Translations under genes and position numbers: made by a program | Notes under the pieces: generated by a model | Databases searched by the model: none | Told to the model about the DNA's origin: nothing | What the model saw: the letters and a program-made list of their open reading frames with translations, nothing else | Shown: positions 55,769 to 64,000 of the stretch, piece after piece | Position numbering within the stretch: position 1 is the stretch's first letter | Layout of the letters: every line of letters begins with the position of its first letter | Assembly (NCBI RefSeq): GCF_000424545.1 | Contig: NZ_AUKC01000005.1 | Coordinates: 1-64,000, forward strand | DNA from: Butyrivibrio sp. NC3005 | GTDB lineage: Bacteria; Bacillota; Clostridia; Lachnospirales; Lachnospiraceae | Direction: 5' to 3' | Length of the DNA: 64,000 bases

Positions 55769-57142
55769 TTACATTCTTTCGTCAAGCGCTTTATAGTGAA
55801 GATGTGGTCCTACCGACTTATATGCAGGACGAATAATCTTGCCATTATTTGCAAGCTCTTCAATTCTATGTGCACTCCAGCCAACAATACGTGCCATTGC
55901 AAACAAAGGTGTATATAACTCCATCGGAAGTCCAAGCATCTTGTATACGAAACCGGAATAAAAGTCCACGTTTACACTGACTCCTTTATACATCTTTCGA
56001 CGTTTAGCAATAACTAAAGGAGCAAGCCTCGAAACTTTGTCATATAATGCGTACTCTTTGTCAAATCCTTTTTCATGAGCCATCTGTTCAACGAATTTCT
56101 TGAATACTCTTGCTCTTGGATCAGATTTAGAATAAACCGCATGTCCTACACCATAGATAAGTCCTGCCTTGTCAAAAGCTTCACCATTCAATAGTTTTTC
56201 AAGATAGTCGCATATTTCATCTTCATCTTCCCAATTCTTAAGATTTTTTTCCATATCATCAAACATGCGCATAACCTTAATATTTGCTCCGCCATGTCTT
56301 GGACCCTTTAACGAGCCAATTGCTGCAGCCATGACAGAATAAGTATCCGTCATACTAGATGAAAGAAGATGTGTTGTAAAAGTCGAGTTATTACCACCGC
56401 CATGCTCCATATGAAGAATAAGACATATATCTAAAAGTCTTGCTTCAAGTTTTGTATACTGTGAATCTGGTCTAAGCAGGTACAAAATATGTTCAGCTGT
56501 AGACAAATCGGTTCTCGGTGGATGGATAAATAAGCTATTTCCTTCATGATAATGATTATATGCCTGATATCCATATATAGCTAATAGTGGAAACAAAGAT
56601 ATCAGCGACATGCATTGTCTCAAAACATTAGGAAGACTGGTATCATCAGGATTATCATCATACGAATATAGTGTGAGAACTGAGCGAGACAGCGTATTCA
56701 TCATATCTCTACTAGGAGCTTTCATTATTATATCTCTAACAAAGCTAGTAGGTAGACTACGATAAAAATACAAGCTCTTATTGAAGTTTTCAAGTTCCTC
56801 ACTATTGGGTAAATTTCCAAACAAAAGAAGATAAGTCACTTCTTCATACCCAAAATGATCATCGCTTACACATCCTTTAATCAAGTCTTCAACATTATAT
56901 CCCCTGTAAAATAGTTGTCCATCTGCTGGTACTGACTCACCGTTCACCTCTTTTGTTGCGACAATATCAGAGACATGAGTAAGTCCTGTAAGAACACCTT
57001 TACCATTAAGGTCTCGAAGTCCTCTTTTTACAGCAAACTTAGTATATAGTTCAGGTTCAATATAGTCTGAATTCCTACAAAGATTAGATAATTTTTCAAG
57101 TTCCGGTGTGATTTCTGAATAAATGTTCTTGTCTTCTGCCAA
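55769..57142 (-). CDS. gltA: citrate synthase
   Basis: Condenses oxaloacetate and acetyl-CoA, 457 aa. Active-site blocks: EHGGGNNSTFTTHLLSSSMTD, GSLKGPRHGGAN, GVGHAVYSKSDPRARVFK. The start is probably TTG 57142 (TTG-GCA-GAA), because AAAGGAG sits 6 nt upstream; the frame continues 6 codons upstream without a better site. In such anaerobes it feeds an incomplete TCA branch to glutamate. Its stop lies before a strong terminator. It follows thrC by 25 nt. Confidence 0.92.
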   Translation of the reverse strand: MAEDKNIYSEITPELEKLSNLCRNSDYIEPELYTKFAVKRGLRDLNGKGVLTGLTHVSDIVATKEVNGESVPADGQLFYRGYNVEDLIKGCVSDDHFGYEEVTYLLLFGNLPNSEELENFNKSLYFYRSLPTSFVRDIIMKAPSRDMMNTLSRSVLTLYSYDDNPDDTSLPNVLRQCMSLISLFPLLAIYGYQAYNHYHEGNSLFIHPPRTDLSTAEHILYLLRPDSQYTKLEARLLDICLILHMEHGGGNNSTFTTHLLSSSMTDTYSVMAAAIGSLKGPRHGGANIKVMRMFDDMEKNLKNWEDEDEICDYLEKLLNGEAFDKAGLIYGVGHAVYSKSDPRARVFKKFVEQMAHEKGFDKEYALYDKVSRLAPLVIAKRRKMYKGVSVNVDFYSGFVYKMLGLPMELYTPLFAMARIVGWSAHRIEELANNGKIIRPAYKSVGPHLHYKALDERM

Positions 57143-57167
57143 TATACTCTCCTTTCTCAATGTAATC

Positions 57168-58664
57168 TTAGTCGCAAATACCCAAAAACTCCTTAACTGC
57201 TTTTTCCATATCTTGAGTTTCTACAACTTTATCATGACGAACTTCAGCGTTTCTAATAGATGTTACAGCCTCAGGAATCATGATATTAGCTTTTTGTGAA
57301 AGAATATCAGCAAGTTCAAAGTCATCAGCGTTATCGTCTGCCTTGTCAATAGCTTCCATAACGGAACGAGTAAATTTGAACGGGCTGGCTGTAGAAGCTA
57401 TAACAGTAAGAGTTTCATCTCCTGTTTCTTTTCTGTACTTTTCATATACTTTACTTGCTACTGCAGTATGTGTATCAATTACATAACCTGTAGATTCATA
57501 CAAAGATTTAATAGCATCTTTTGTTTCTTCTTCTGTTGCGTAGTTTCCATAAAAATCTACAAGCTGGCTTCTCATGCTATCTGTAATAGAATACTTACCG
57601 TCTTGACTAAGACTAGTCATCAGCTCAGAATCCTTCTTTGCATCATTTCCTGCAATATGATAAATAAGTCTCTCCAGGTTAGAAGAAATCAAAATATCCA
57701 TTGACGGAGATGATGTAAGCACAAATTCACGATTTCTATCATAAGAACCACTTTCAAAGAAATCATAAAGCACTTTATTGGAGTTACTTGCGCAGATAAG
57801 CTTTGCTATTGGAAGCCCCATCTGTTTTGCATAATATGCTGCAAGAATATTTCCGAAATTTCCTGTAGGTACTACAACATTAATTTTCTGACCATCTGTA
57901 ATTTTCTTCTGTGCCAAAAGTCTAGTATATGCATACACATAATATACTATTTGAGGTACGAGTCTTCCGATGTTGATAGAATTAGCTGAAGAAAACTGGA
58001 ATCCTGCATTATTCATAATCTCGGCAAGTTTTTCATCTGTAAAGAGCTTTTTCACTCCAGACTGAGCATCATCGAAATTACCTTCAATACCAATTACGCA
58101 AGTGTTGTCACCCTTTTGGGTTACCATCTGCTTCTCCTGAATTGGAGATACACCATGCTTTGGATAAAATACAATAATACGTGTTCCCTCAACATCTGCA
58201 AATCCTGCAAGAGCTGCTTTTCCGGTATCTCCACTTGTAGCTGTAAGAATAACTATTTCATTTTTAACATTGTTCTTCTTAGCTGCTGTTGTCATGAGAT
58301 AAGGAAGTATTGAAAGAGCCATGTCTTTAAATGCAATCGTTTTTCCATGATACAATTCAAGATAATAAGCATCTCCCGCCTTAGTAAGCGGTGCTATTTC
58401 CTTAGTATCAAATTTGGAATCATATGCATGCTCAATGCAATACTTTAGCTCATCTTCTGTATAATCTGTAAGCAGAAGCTTCATAACTTCATATGCTGTC
58501 TGCTGATAATTCATTTTTGAAATATCTTCTAATGAATGCTCAAGATGCGGAACATGATCTGGAACAAAAAGTCCACCATCTGGTCCAAGTCCACGCAAAA
58601 TTGCCTCTGATGCCTTAACTTTTAATGCATCACCCCTTGTACTTGAATAGATTACGTCTCTCAT
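57168..58664 (-). CDS. thrC: threonine synthase
   Basis: PLP enzyme converting O-phosphohomoserine to threonine, 498 aa, the long (yeast/E. coli-like) class. The PLP lysine is in HGKTIAFKDMALSILPYL, and the phosphate loop is TATSGDTGKAALAGF. GGAGG precedes ATG 58664. It is the first gene of the thrC-gltA unit. The candidate promoter is at 58728-58756. Confidence 0.95.
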   Translation of the reverse strand: MRDVIYSSTRGDALKVKASEAILRGLGPDGGLFVPDHVPHLEHSLEDISKMNYQQTAYEVMKLLLTDYTEDELKYCIEHAYDSKFDTKEIAPLTKAGDAYYLELYHGKTIAFKDMALSILPYLMTTAAKKNNVKNEIVILTATSGDTGKAALAGFADVEGTRIIVFYPKHGVSPIQEKQMVTQKGDNTCVIGIEGNFDDAQSGVKKLFTDEKLAEIMNNAGFQFSSANSINIGRLVPQIVYYVYAYTRLLAQKKITDGQKINVVVPTGNFGNILAAYYAKQMGLPIAKLICASNSNKVLYDFFESGSYDRNREFVLTSSPSMDILISSNLERLIYHIAGNDAKKDSELMTSLSQDGKYSITDSMRSQLVDFYGNYATEEETKDAIKSLYESTGYVIDTHTAVASKVYEKYRKETGDETLTVIASTASPFKFTRSVMEAIDKADDNADDFELADILSQKANIMIPEAVTSIRNAEVRHDKVVETQDMEKAVKEFLGICD

Positions 58665-58727
58665 TACTTCCTCCTAAAAGCACAACATTTTCATGCTGTG
58701 TCACTTCATTGATTTAAAGTTTGAAAC

Positions 58728-58756
58728 ATTATACCATACTTTTATTTATTACGAAA
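58728..58756 (-). promoter_or_regulatory. thrC promoter
   Basis: Extended -10 TGG-TATAAT (TATAAT at 58728-58733) with a weak -35 TTTCGT 17 nt upstream. The region 58665-58887 otherwise shows no gene. Confidence 0.5.
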
Positions 58757-58887
58757 CCCAGAACAATAAGAAAAATAGATTTATATTAATATTTTACCAC
58801 ATAATTCAAGTGTTTTTGCCGATATAAAATATAGGAATAATCAAAATATAACCAGTAACATAATTATTCATTTCAAAGGGAGTAATT

Positions 58888-59709
58888 ATGAGTCCAAAAA
58901 CAATCTCGCAAAATTCCGAAAAAAGACTTACAGGTGTACATGCTTCAATCAAAAAAGATGGAAGCACTTTTTTTCGCGCATCTATTACCTATCAAGGAAA
59001 ACATATTGCTCTTGGAAATTACAAAAGCGAATTTGTAGCTCATAAAGCTTATCTCGAAGCAAGAAAAATACTTGATAATAATGATATTACACTCTCAGAT
59101 TATTCCCATGTTCTGGTATTGTCTTTTTCTAAATACGTAAGTCTGATCAATTTTCGTGATAATAAATTTTATATTTCAACTCCTATTATTCTAAAAAAAG
59201 GATATTTTTTGTATTATTTATCAAATAGAGATGTATACACTTTTGATATTGATGATTTATTCTATTATTCTAGTCATACTATCCAAAAAAGAGGTAGTCA
59301 TCTATTTGTTGCTGACTACGGAAGTCAAATAAGTATTATGACAAGATACGGTATCCCTCCATATGCTGTAGCCGGAAGAGATTACATTTTTATAAATGGT
59401 GATTCAACTGACCTAAGATATGCCAACATTCAGATTATTAACAGATATCGTGGTGTTCGTCTCTTCACAGAAAAAGGATTCCAAAAATATAAAGTTATAA
59501 TTCATGTTAAGAGTAACTTTGTAGTTGGAGTTTATGATTCTGAAATAGAAGCTGCAATAGCATATAATAAAGCAGCTGATTTATTAATAAAACAAGGTAT
59601 TACAAAAAAATTCGAACCTAATTACATTGAAGATCTTCGTCCAATGGATTATGCTGATATCTATACACGTATTAAAATTTCCCCTAAAATAATCAATTGG
59701 AAAGGTTAA
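58888..59709 (+). CDS. AP2/ERF-like DNA-binding protein, AP2-HNH remnant-AP2
   Basis: 273 aa, soluble. Two AP2-like domains: residues 15-60 (GVHASIKKDG...GKHIALGNYKSEFVAHKAYLEA) and 187-235 (YRGVRLF...VVGVYDSEIEAAIAYNKAADLL). Between them, residues 162-186 (GRDYIFINGDSTDLRYANIQ) resemble the HNH signature of HNH-AP2 homing endonucleases (DHINGDxxDNRxxNL), but the catalytic His is replaced by Phe and the Asn by Leu. It therefore looks like a domesticated homing endonuclease that may now act as a DNA-binding regulator. GGGAG precedes ATG 58888. It ends 5 nt before apbE, so the two are likely one transcript. Confidence 0.75.
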   Translation: MSPKTISQNSEKRLTGVHASIKKDGSTFFRASITYQGKHIALGNYKSEFVAHKAYLEARKILDNNDITLSDYSHVLVLSFSKYVSLINFRDNKFYISTPIILKKGYFLYYLSNRDVYTFDIDDLFYYSSHTIQKRGSHLFVADYGSQISIMTRYGIPPYAVAGRDYIFINGDSTDLRYANIQIINRYRGVRLFTEKGFQKYKVIIHVKSNFVVGVYDSEIEAAIAYNKAADLLIKQGITKKFEPNYIEDLRPMDYADIYTRIKISPKIINWKG

Positions 59710-59714
59710 ACAAA

Positions 59715-60782
59715 ATGTACTCAAATTCTTTTAACATCAAAAAAATCACCTGCCTGATTGCTGCGTCAATCATTTTAGTCCTTACATCCTGCAAGGATAC
59801 TTCTTCCACCTTATCTGATGTTTTAGTCGGTGATGAAGTTGCGAGCAGAACTGGATTCTATTTTGATACTGTTATTTCGATTTCTATTTTTTCTCTTGAA
59901 AAAGATGGAAACTATAGTTTCAAAGAAAGAGCCGATAAAATATTAGATGGATGCATGCAGATATCCGATAGATATGATAAACTATTATCAGCTGAAAAAG
60001 AAAATTCTGATATTTGGAATATCAATAACTCAAACCAAAAAGAAACTGTTGTTTCCAAAGATACTTTTGAACTGATTGAAACATCGATAAAATATGCAAA
60101 TCTTTCAAATGGTGCTTTTAATCCCTCGCTCGGAAGTATTATTTCATTATGGAATTTCACATCAAATGATAATCAAATAATTCCAGACAAAAAAGACATA
60201 GAAAAGAATATAAAACATACAGATTTTTGCAATGTAATTGTAAATAAAGACAAATCAAGTATAATTATAAGCGACAATGATACCAAAATAAACCTCGGCG
60301 CTATAGCCAAAGGTTTTATTGCAGATAAAATAAAAGATTATCTTTGCAAGGAGAAAGTAAAAAGCGCCATTATCAATCTTGGCGGAAATGTCCTTTTAGT
60401 TGGTTCAAAACCAAATGGCAGTGATTTTAAAGTTGGAATAGAAAAACCTTTTGAAGGATCCTCAACATATGCTTGTGTTGTAAATGCAAGTGATAAATCA
60501 ATTGTTACTTCTGGAGTATATGAAAGATATTTCGAAAAAGATGATAAGATTTATCATCATATTTTAGACCCAAAAACAGGATATCCTGTAGAAAACTCTC
60601 TATACAGTGTTTCAATTATATCTGACAAATCAGTTGATGGTGATGCTCTTTCAACAGCCTGTTTTGTTCTAGGACTTGATAAAGGAATGGAATTAATAGA
60701 AAAAACTAAAGGTGTTGAAGCTGTTTTTATAACTAACGACTATAAGCTTCATACCAGTTCAGGATTTCCTAAAATAAAGTAA
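59715..60782 (+). CDS. apbE: FAD:protein FMN transferase ApbE (lipoprotein)
   Basis: 355 aa. N-terminal signal with lipobox LVLTSC (lipidated Cys near residue 25), so it acts outside the membrane. It transfers FMN from FAD to Thr/Ser of target proteins, classically RnfG and RnfD, whose genes lie convergently next door. VNLGAIAKGF-like INLGAIAKGFIAD and the C-terminal DGDALSTACFVLGLDKG are the conserved FAD/metal-binding sites. ATG 59715 has AAAGG 9 nt upstream; the frame from 59697 overlaps the AP2 gene and is rejected. Confidence 0.94.
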   Translation: MYSNSFNIKKITCLIAASIILVLTSCKDTSSTLSDVLVGDEVASRTGFYFDTVISISIFSLEKDGNYSFKERADKILDGCMQISDRYDKLLSAEKENSDIWNINNSNQKETVVSKDTFELIETSIKYANLSNGAFNPSLGSIISLWNFTSNDNQIIPDKKDIEKNIKHTDFCNVIVNKDKSSIIISDNDTKINLGAIAKGFIADKIKDYLCKEKVKSAIINLGGNVLLVGSKPNGSDFKVGIEKPFEGSSTYACVVNASDKSIVTSGVYERYFEKDDKIYHHILDPKTGYPVENSLYSVSIISDKSVDGDALSTACFVLGLDKGMELIEKTKGVEAVFITNDYKLHTSSGFPKIK

Positions 60783-60789
60783 AAAAATA

Positions 60790-60829
60790 GGACTTTGCTT
60801 TACTTTTTTGTAAAACAAAGTCCCTTTTT
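60790..60829. terminator. bidirectional terminator between apbE and rnfB
   Basis: 14-nt arms GGACTTTGCTTTAC/GTAAAACAAAGTCC (60790-60803/60810-60823, one mismatch), with T runs on both strands. Confidence 0.9.
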
Positions 60830-60830
60830 A

Positions 60831-61634
60831 TTATCCTACAATCTCTATTGCTTTCTTAGGACACTTTTGTGCGCATAATCCGCAATGTGTACACTTGGAC
60901 TGATCAATAGATGCTACATTATTTTCAACCTTAATAGCTCCTACCGGACAGTTCTTTTCACAGATTCGACATGCAATACATCCAACTTTACAATACTTAT
61001 TAACCTTCTGACCAGGGTCATTAGATTTACATCTTACAACTTCTGTAGATGAGTAAGGTATTAAATCAATAAGATGTCTAGGACAAATCTCAATACACTT
61101 TTTACAAGCTTTACAAGCTTCTTTATCAACGACTGCAACTCCATTTACTATATGAATTGCATCGAACTGACATACGCTTACACAACTGCCTCCACCAAGA
61201 CATCCATAGGTACATGTTTTAGGACCATTACCCGGAAGCTGATTTATAACCCGACAATCCATAGCTCCAGAATATGTATACTGAGATGATGCATTCTCAC
61301 ATGTTCCATTACAATGAACATATGCAACTTGTTTCTCCTCAGAGCCTGCATCAGTTCCCATAATTTCAGCTATTTGCGCTGCAACTGGGGCTCCTCCTAC
61401 AGGACACTGATTAACTGGTGCTTTCCCACTAGCAATTGCTGCCGCACAACCACTACATCCTGGGAAACCACATCCACCACAGTTATTTCCAGGAAGAACT
61501 CCAAGAACTGCAGCTTCTTTTTCATCAACATCGACGTGCAGCTTAATATTGGCTACTCCGAGAACGACACCTATTAGTATTCCCGTTCCTGCCACCACAG
61601 CTACAGCGATTAGTACTCCTAATCCATCTATCAT
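60831..61634 (-). CDS. rnfB: Rnf complex subunit RnfB
   Basis: Ferredoxin-like membrane subunit of the Na+/H+-translocating ferredoxin:NAD+ oxidoreductase, 267 aa. One N-terminal helix, then the 4Fe-4S motif CGGCGFPGCSGCAAA, then several C-x2-C-x2-C-x3-C motifs (CKACKKCIEICP; CIACRICEKNCP; CTHCGLCAQKCP). AAGGAG precedes ATG 61634. Last gene of the rnf operon, ending just ahead of a terminator. Confidence 0.96.
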   Translation of the reverse strand: MIDGLGVLIAVAVVAGTGILIGVVLGVANIKLHVDVDEKEAAVLGVLPGNNCGGCGFPGCSGCAAAIASGKAPVNQCPVGGAPVAAQIAEIMGTDAGSEEKQVAYVHCNGTCENASSQYTYSGAMDCRVINQLPGNGPKTCTYGCLGGGSCVSVCQFDAIHIVNGVAVVDKEACKACKKCIEICPRHLIDLIPYSSTEVVRCKSNDPGQKVNKYCKVGCIACRICEKNCPVGAIKVENNVASIDQSKCTHCGLCAQKCPKKAIEIVG

Positions 61635-61659
61635 AATCTATCTCCTTTTTTACCGTCTT

Positions 61660-62244
61660 TTAGCGAAGAACGGAAAATCCAGTAAATGCTATAGCCATAA
61701 GACCTGCTGTAATTACTACTATTGGTGTTCCTTTCCATGATTCAGGAATATCATTATATTCTATCTTTTCACGAATGCCTGCCAATATTGTAATAGAAAT
61801 TGTAAAGCCAACAGCTGTTGCAAAACCGTTAACGATACCTTCAAGAATACTGTACTCGTTTGTGACATTCAATAAAGCTACACCAAGTACTGCACAGTTT
61901 GTTGTAATAAGAGGAAGATATACGCCAAGGCTTTCATACAATGGCTTTACAAACTTCTTCAAGAACATCTCTACAAACTGAACAAGCATAGCAATTATCA
62001 AAATAAATACAATTGTGTTCAGATAAGTAAGGTCAAGTGGAACAAGTATAAACTTGTACAAAAGACCGCATACCAAAGATGCAATGGTAATAACAAATAC
62101 GATTGCACCGCCCATTCCAACAGCTGATTCAACTTTCTTGGAAACTCCTAAGAATGGACACAGTCCCAAAAACTGTGATAATACTACGTTATTTATGAGA
62201 GAGGACATGATCAGAATGCCCAAAAGTCCGCTTATAGTCTGCAT
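61660..62244 (-). CDS. rnfA: Rnf complex subunit RnfA
   Basis: 194 aa integral membrane subunit with six hydrophobic segments; it binds a 2Fe-2S cluster at the centre of the membrane with RnfE. Conserved NNVVLSQFLGLCPFLGVSKKVE is typical. GGAGG lies 10 nt upstream of ATG 62244; the GTG at 62247 is the alternative. It overlaps the rnfE stop by 1 nt. Confidence 0.95.
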   Translation of the reverse strand: MQTISGLLGILIMSSLINNVVLSQFLGLCPFLGVSKKVESAVGMGGAIVFVITIASLVCGLLYKFILVPLDLTYLNTIVFILIIAMLVQFVEMFLKKFVKPLYESLGVYLPLITTNCAVLGVALLNVTNEYSILEGIVNGFATAVGFTISITILAGIREKIEYNDIPESWKGTPIVVITAGLMAIAFTGFSVLR

Positions 62245-63029
62245 CACTCCTTCTCCTCCTTTCCTGCCTTTGCAGCTTCTCTTTTAGCTTTATCGGCAGC
62301 AATAGCACCAGCCATACATGTGCCGCCTTCTTTGAATTTAGAAGTATCTTTACCTTCCTCTTCAAGCTTTCTCTTCATTCTGTTACGAGCTGCCATTAAA
62401 GTTCCCAAAACAAGGAATGCACCTGCCTGAAGTACGAAAATACTAATTGGTGTGTACATAGCAAAAGTCTTGCCGATTATGCCTTTTACTACTGTTCCCT
62501 CGCCTAAAATCTGTACTCCAAATCCAGTTCCTGCTCCAATAAGTTCTCGAACAAGACCAATAATTGTAATAGAAGCAGTAAATCCAAGTCCCATACCTAT
62601 TCCATCAAAAAAAGAAGGAACTATGCCATGCTTGCTGGCATATGACTCTGCACGACCAAAAATGATACAGTTAACAACGATAAGAGGAATATAAACTCCA
62701 AGTGCTTCATTCAACGCTGGAAGATATGCCTGCATAAGAAGCTGAACAAGCGTTACGAAAGACGCTATAACTACGATAAAACTTGGAATTCTTACTGTGT
62801 CCGGAATAACTTTTCTCAAAAGTGAAATAACTGCATTTGACAAAGCAAGAACGAAAGTTGTAGCAAGTCCCATGGACAAACCATTTATCGCAGATGTTGT
62901 AACTGCAAGTGTTGGACACATACCAAGTACTAAAACAAGTGTCGGATTCTCGACAATTATACCATTTGCCAAACGTTCTCCTGGAGTATTAGCTGTAAGT
63001 CCAAGAGCACCTTTTTTCTGACTACTCAT
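62244..63029 (-). CDS. rnfE: Rnf complex subunit RnfE
   Basis: 261 aa, six hydrophobic segments, homologous to RnfA, with which it forms the membrane core. Signature NPTLVLVLGMCPTLAVTTSAINGL is present. It has a longer C-terminal tail than typical (charged, Lys/Glu-rich, about 50 residues). GAGGT lies 6 nt upstream of ATG 63029; the longer frame to 63041 is rejected. Confidence 0.95.
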   Translation of the reverse strand: MSSQKKGALGLTANTPGERLANGIIVENPTLVLVLGMCPTLAVTTSAINGLSMGLATTFVLALSNAVISLLRKVIPDTVRIPSFIVVIASFVTLVQLLMQAYLPALNEALGVYIPLIVVNCIIFGRAESYASKHGIVPSFFDGIGMGLGFTASITIIGLVRELIGAGTGFGVQILGEGTVVKGIIGKTFAMYTPISIFVLQAGAFLVLGTLMAARNRMKRKLEEEGKDTSKFKEGGTCMAGAIAADKAKREAAKAGKEEKE

Positions 63030-63037
63030 TATTGACC

Positions 63038-63694
63038 TCATTTCAGAACCTGCTGATAGTATAGAAGGCCTGCATTTACACCTGCTGTAATTGCTTTGGA
63101 TGTAATAGTCGCTCCTGAAATAGCCTCGATTTTCGTATCAGTTGCATCTGATTTACCTGAACCGTCTTTTACTACCTCGTATACCTGATCTGTAGGAAGA
63201 CCTCCATCGACAGAATACTGAGGAACAATATCAACCTCTGCATTCATACCAAGACCAGGAGTTTCAGCAATGCTTATAAGTGAAATCCCATTAAGAATGC
63301 CGTCTTTTGTAACACCTAAAGAAAACGAAACATTGTCGTTATATCCTTTATTAGTTACCTGCATTACATATCCAATTACATTTTTGTTTTCATCATATGC
63401 TTCACGGACTTCATTAATTGTTGCACCTGCAAAATCACTTTTAGCAAGCAATTCAGAAGCTTTTTCAGAATCAACTATATTATCAAGTCCAAACTCTTTA
63501 GCATCAGGATAAACTGCTAAATAAGCTCCCTTTACTTTGTTAAGTTCCTGCTCTTTTATTGGATTTTTGGTTATTTGATAAACCAATCCAAGAAGTATTC
63601 CGGCAATAAGAGTGATTACAAAAAGGATAGCCGCATTATGAATCATCTCGCCGGTCTCACTTCTTTTTACCGGAGTTTTAGCCTCACTACTCAT
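63038..63694 (-). CDS. rnfG: Rnf complex subunit RnfG
   Basis: 218 aa, one N-terminal transmembrane segment and an extracellular FMN domain. Covalent FMN-attachment motif SGATITSKA is present; the Thr is the expected ApbE target. GGAGG precedes ATG 63694, which overlaps the rnfD stop (ATGA). Confidence 0.96.
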   Translation of the reverse strand: MSSEAKTPVKRSETGEMIHNAAILFVITLIAGILLGLVYQITKNPIKEQELNKVKGAYLAVYPDAKEFGLDNIVDSEKASELLAKSDFAGATINEVREAYDENKNVIGYVMQVTNKGYNDNVSFSLGVTKDGILNGISLISIAETPGLGMNAEVDIVPQYSVDGGLPTDQVYEVVKDGSGKSDATDTKIEAISGATITSKAITAGVNAGLLYYQQVLK

Positions 63695-64000
63695 GCTTTT
63701 GCCTCCTTTTTAGACTTTTTAGGAATACCGAAAGCTCTTGGAAGTGTCCATCTCTCGATAAGTGGAACTAAAAGGTTTCCAATAATAATTGCATAGGAAA
63801 CTCCCTCTGCTCCTGTACCAAATATACGGAATATTCCAGTCAAAATTCCAAGCACTATACCATAAACATATTTACCGGCATTTGTAATTGGACTTGTTGT
63901 GTAGTCAGTTGCCATAAAAAAAGCACCAAGCATAAGTCCACCACCTGCAAGCTGTGCTGAAAGATATGTCAAATTTAGTCCATGACCGCCGAAAATAAGA
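63691..64000 (-). CDS. rnfD: Rnf complex subunit RnfD (partial, N-terminus outside the window)
   Basis: The C-terminal ~103 residues of RnfD; the frame stays open to the right edge (GGHGLNLTYLSAQLAGGGLM). Several hydrophobic segments remain. MATDYTTSPIT matches the MATDPVS-type motif near the C-terminus. The full rnf order would be (rnfC) rnfD-G-E-A-B, so rnfC is expected beyond the window. Confidence 0.93.
   Translation of the reverse strand, partial: LIFGGHGLNLTYLSAQLAGGGLMLGAFFMATDYTTSPITNAGKYVYGIVLGILTGIFRIFGTGAEGVSYAIIIGNLLVPLIERWTLPRAFGIPKKSKKEAKA

Overview
The window looks like a chromosomal segment of a low-GC, anaerobic, flagellated Clostridia member, most likely family Lachnospiraceae. 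The evidence is an Rnf complex (rnfDGEAB) with a convergent ApbE flavin transferase, an NfnAB-type transhydrogenase, formate-tetrahydrofolate ligase, rubredoxin, a flagellar hook gene, AT-rich intergenic DNA and strong AGGAGG ribosome binding sites. I see no prophage, insertion sequence or CRISPR array.

Layout. Positions 1-102 hold the 5' end of a 16S rRNA gene reading out of the window leftwards, with a leader and two rrn-type promoters (102-485). Positions 868-5766 are a plus-strand operon: ABC ATPase, two ABC-2 permeases, a DesK/LiaS-like histidine kinase and a LuxR/NarL-type response regulator, probably an export or resistance module. A c-di-GMP pair follows (GGDEF enzyme, PilZ protein), separated by an intergenic region full of hairpins. 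Positions 7836-15505 are a minus-strand run leuB - GT-C-like membrane protein - ilvD - ilvB - L,D-transpeptidase. Next come yajC, tgt and a VanY-type carboxypeptidase, then aroC on plus. Positions 20180-31361 are a long minus-strand housekeeping run: lactonase-like propeller, class II aldolase, 5-FCL, two FAD oxidoreductases, MOP flippase, ybeY, a degenerate PgpH-like HD protein, phoH, rlmH and a small membrane protein. Then follow nfnAB, a zinc-ribbon/CHB_HEX_C protein, fhs, ftsK, a conserved unknown on plus, proB, flgE and two unknown genes, rubredoxin (53 aa), a radical SAM protein and hflKC.

Positions 48302-51116 carry two identical tRNA-Met units bracketing an AraC regulator and a patatin phospholipase, followed by a structured noncoding RNA with its own promoter and terminator. 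The right end has a zinc-ribbon/TPR protein, an aminopeptidase P, deoC, citrate synthase, thrC, an AP2-domain protein, apbE and the rnf operon, which runs off the window within rnfD.

Most interesting observations: a dispersed multi-hairpin repeat family (copies at 7030, 20019 and 42132) whose sequence changes often preserve base pairing; an adjacent three-way-junction structure; a PgpH-position HD protein that has lost its metal ligands; an apparent ATT start codon for rlmH; an AP2-HNH-like-AP2 protein that looks like a domesticated homing endonuclease; a 19-nt sequence shared at the predicted transcription starts of aroC and nfn; and the ~275-nt structured RNA.
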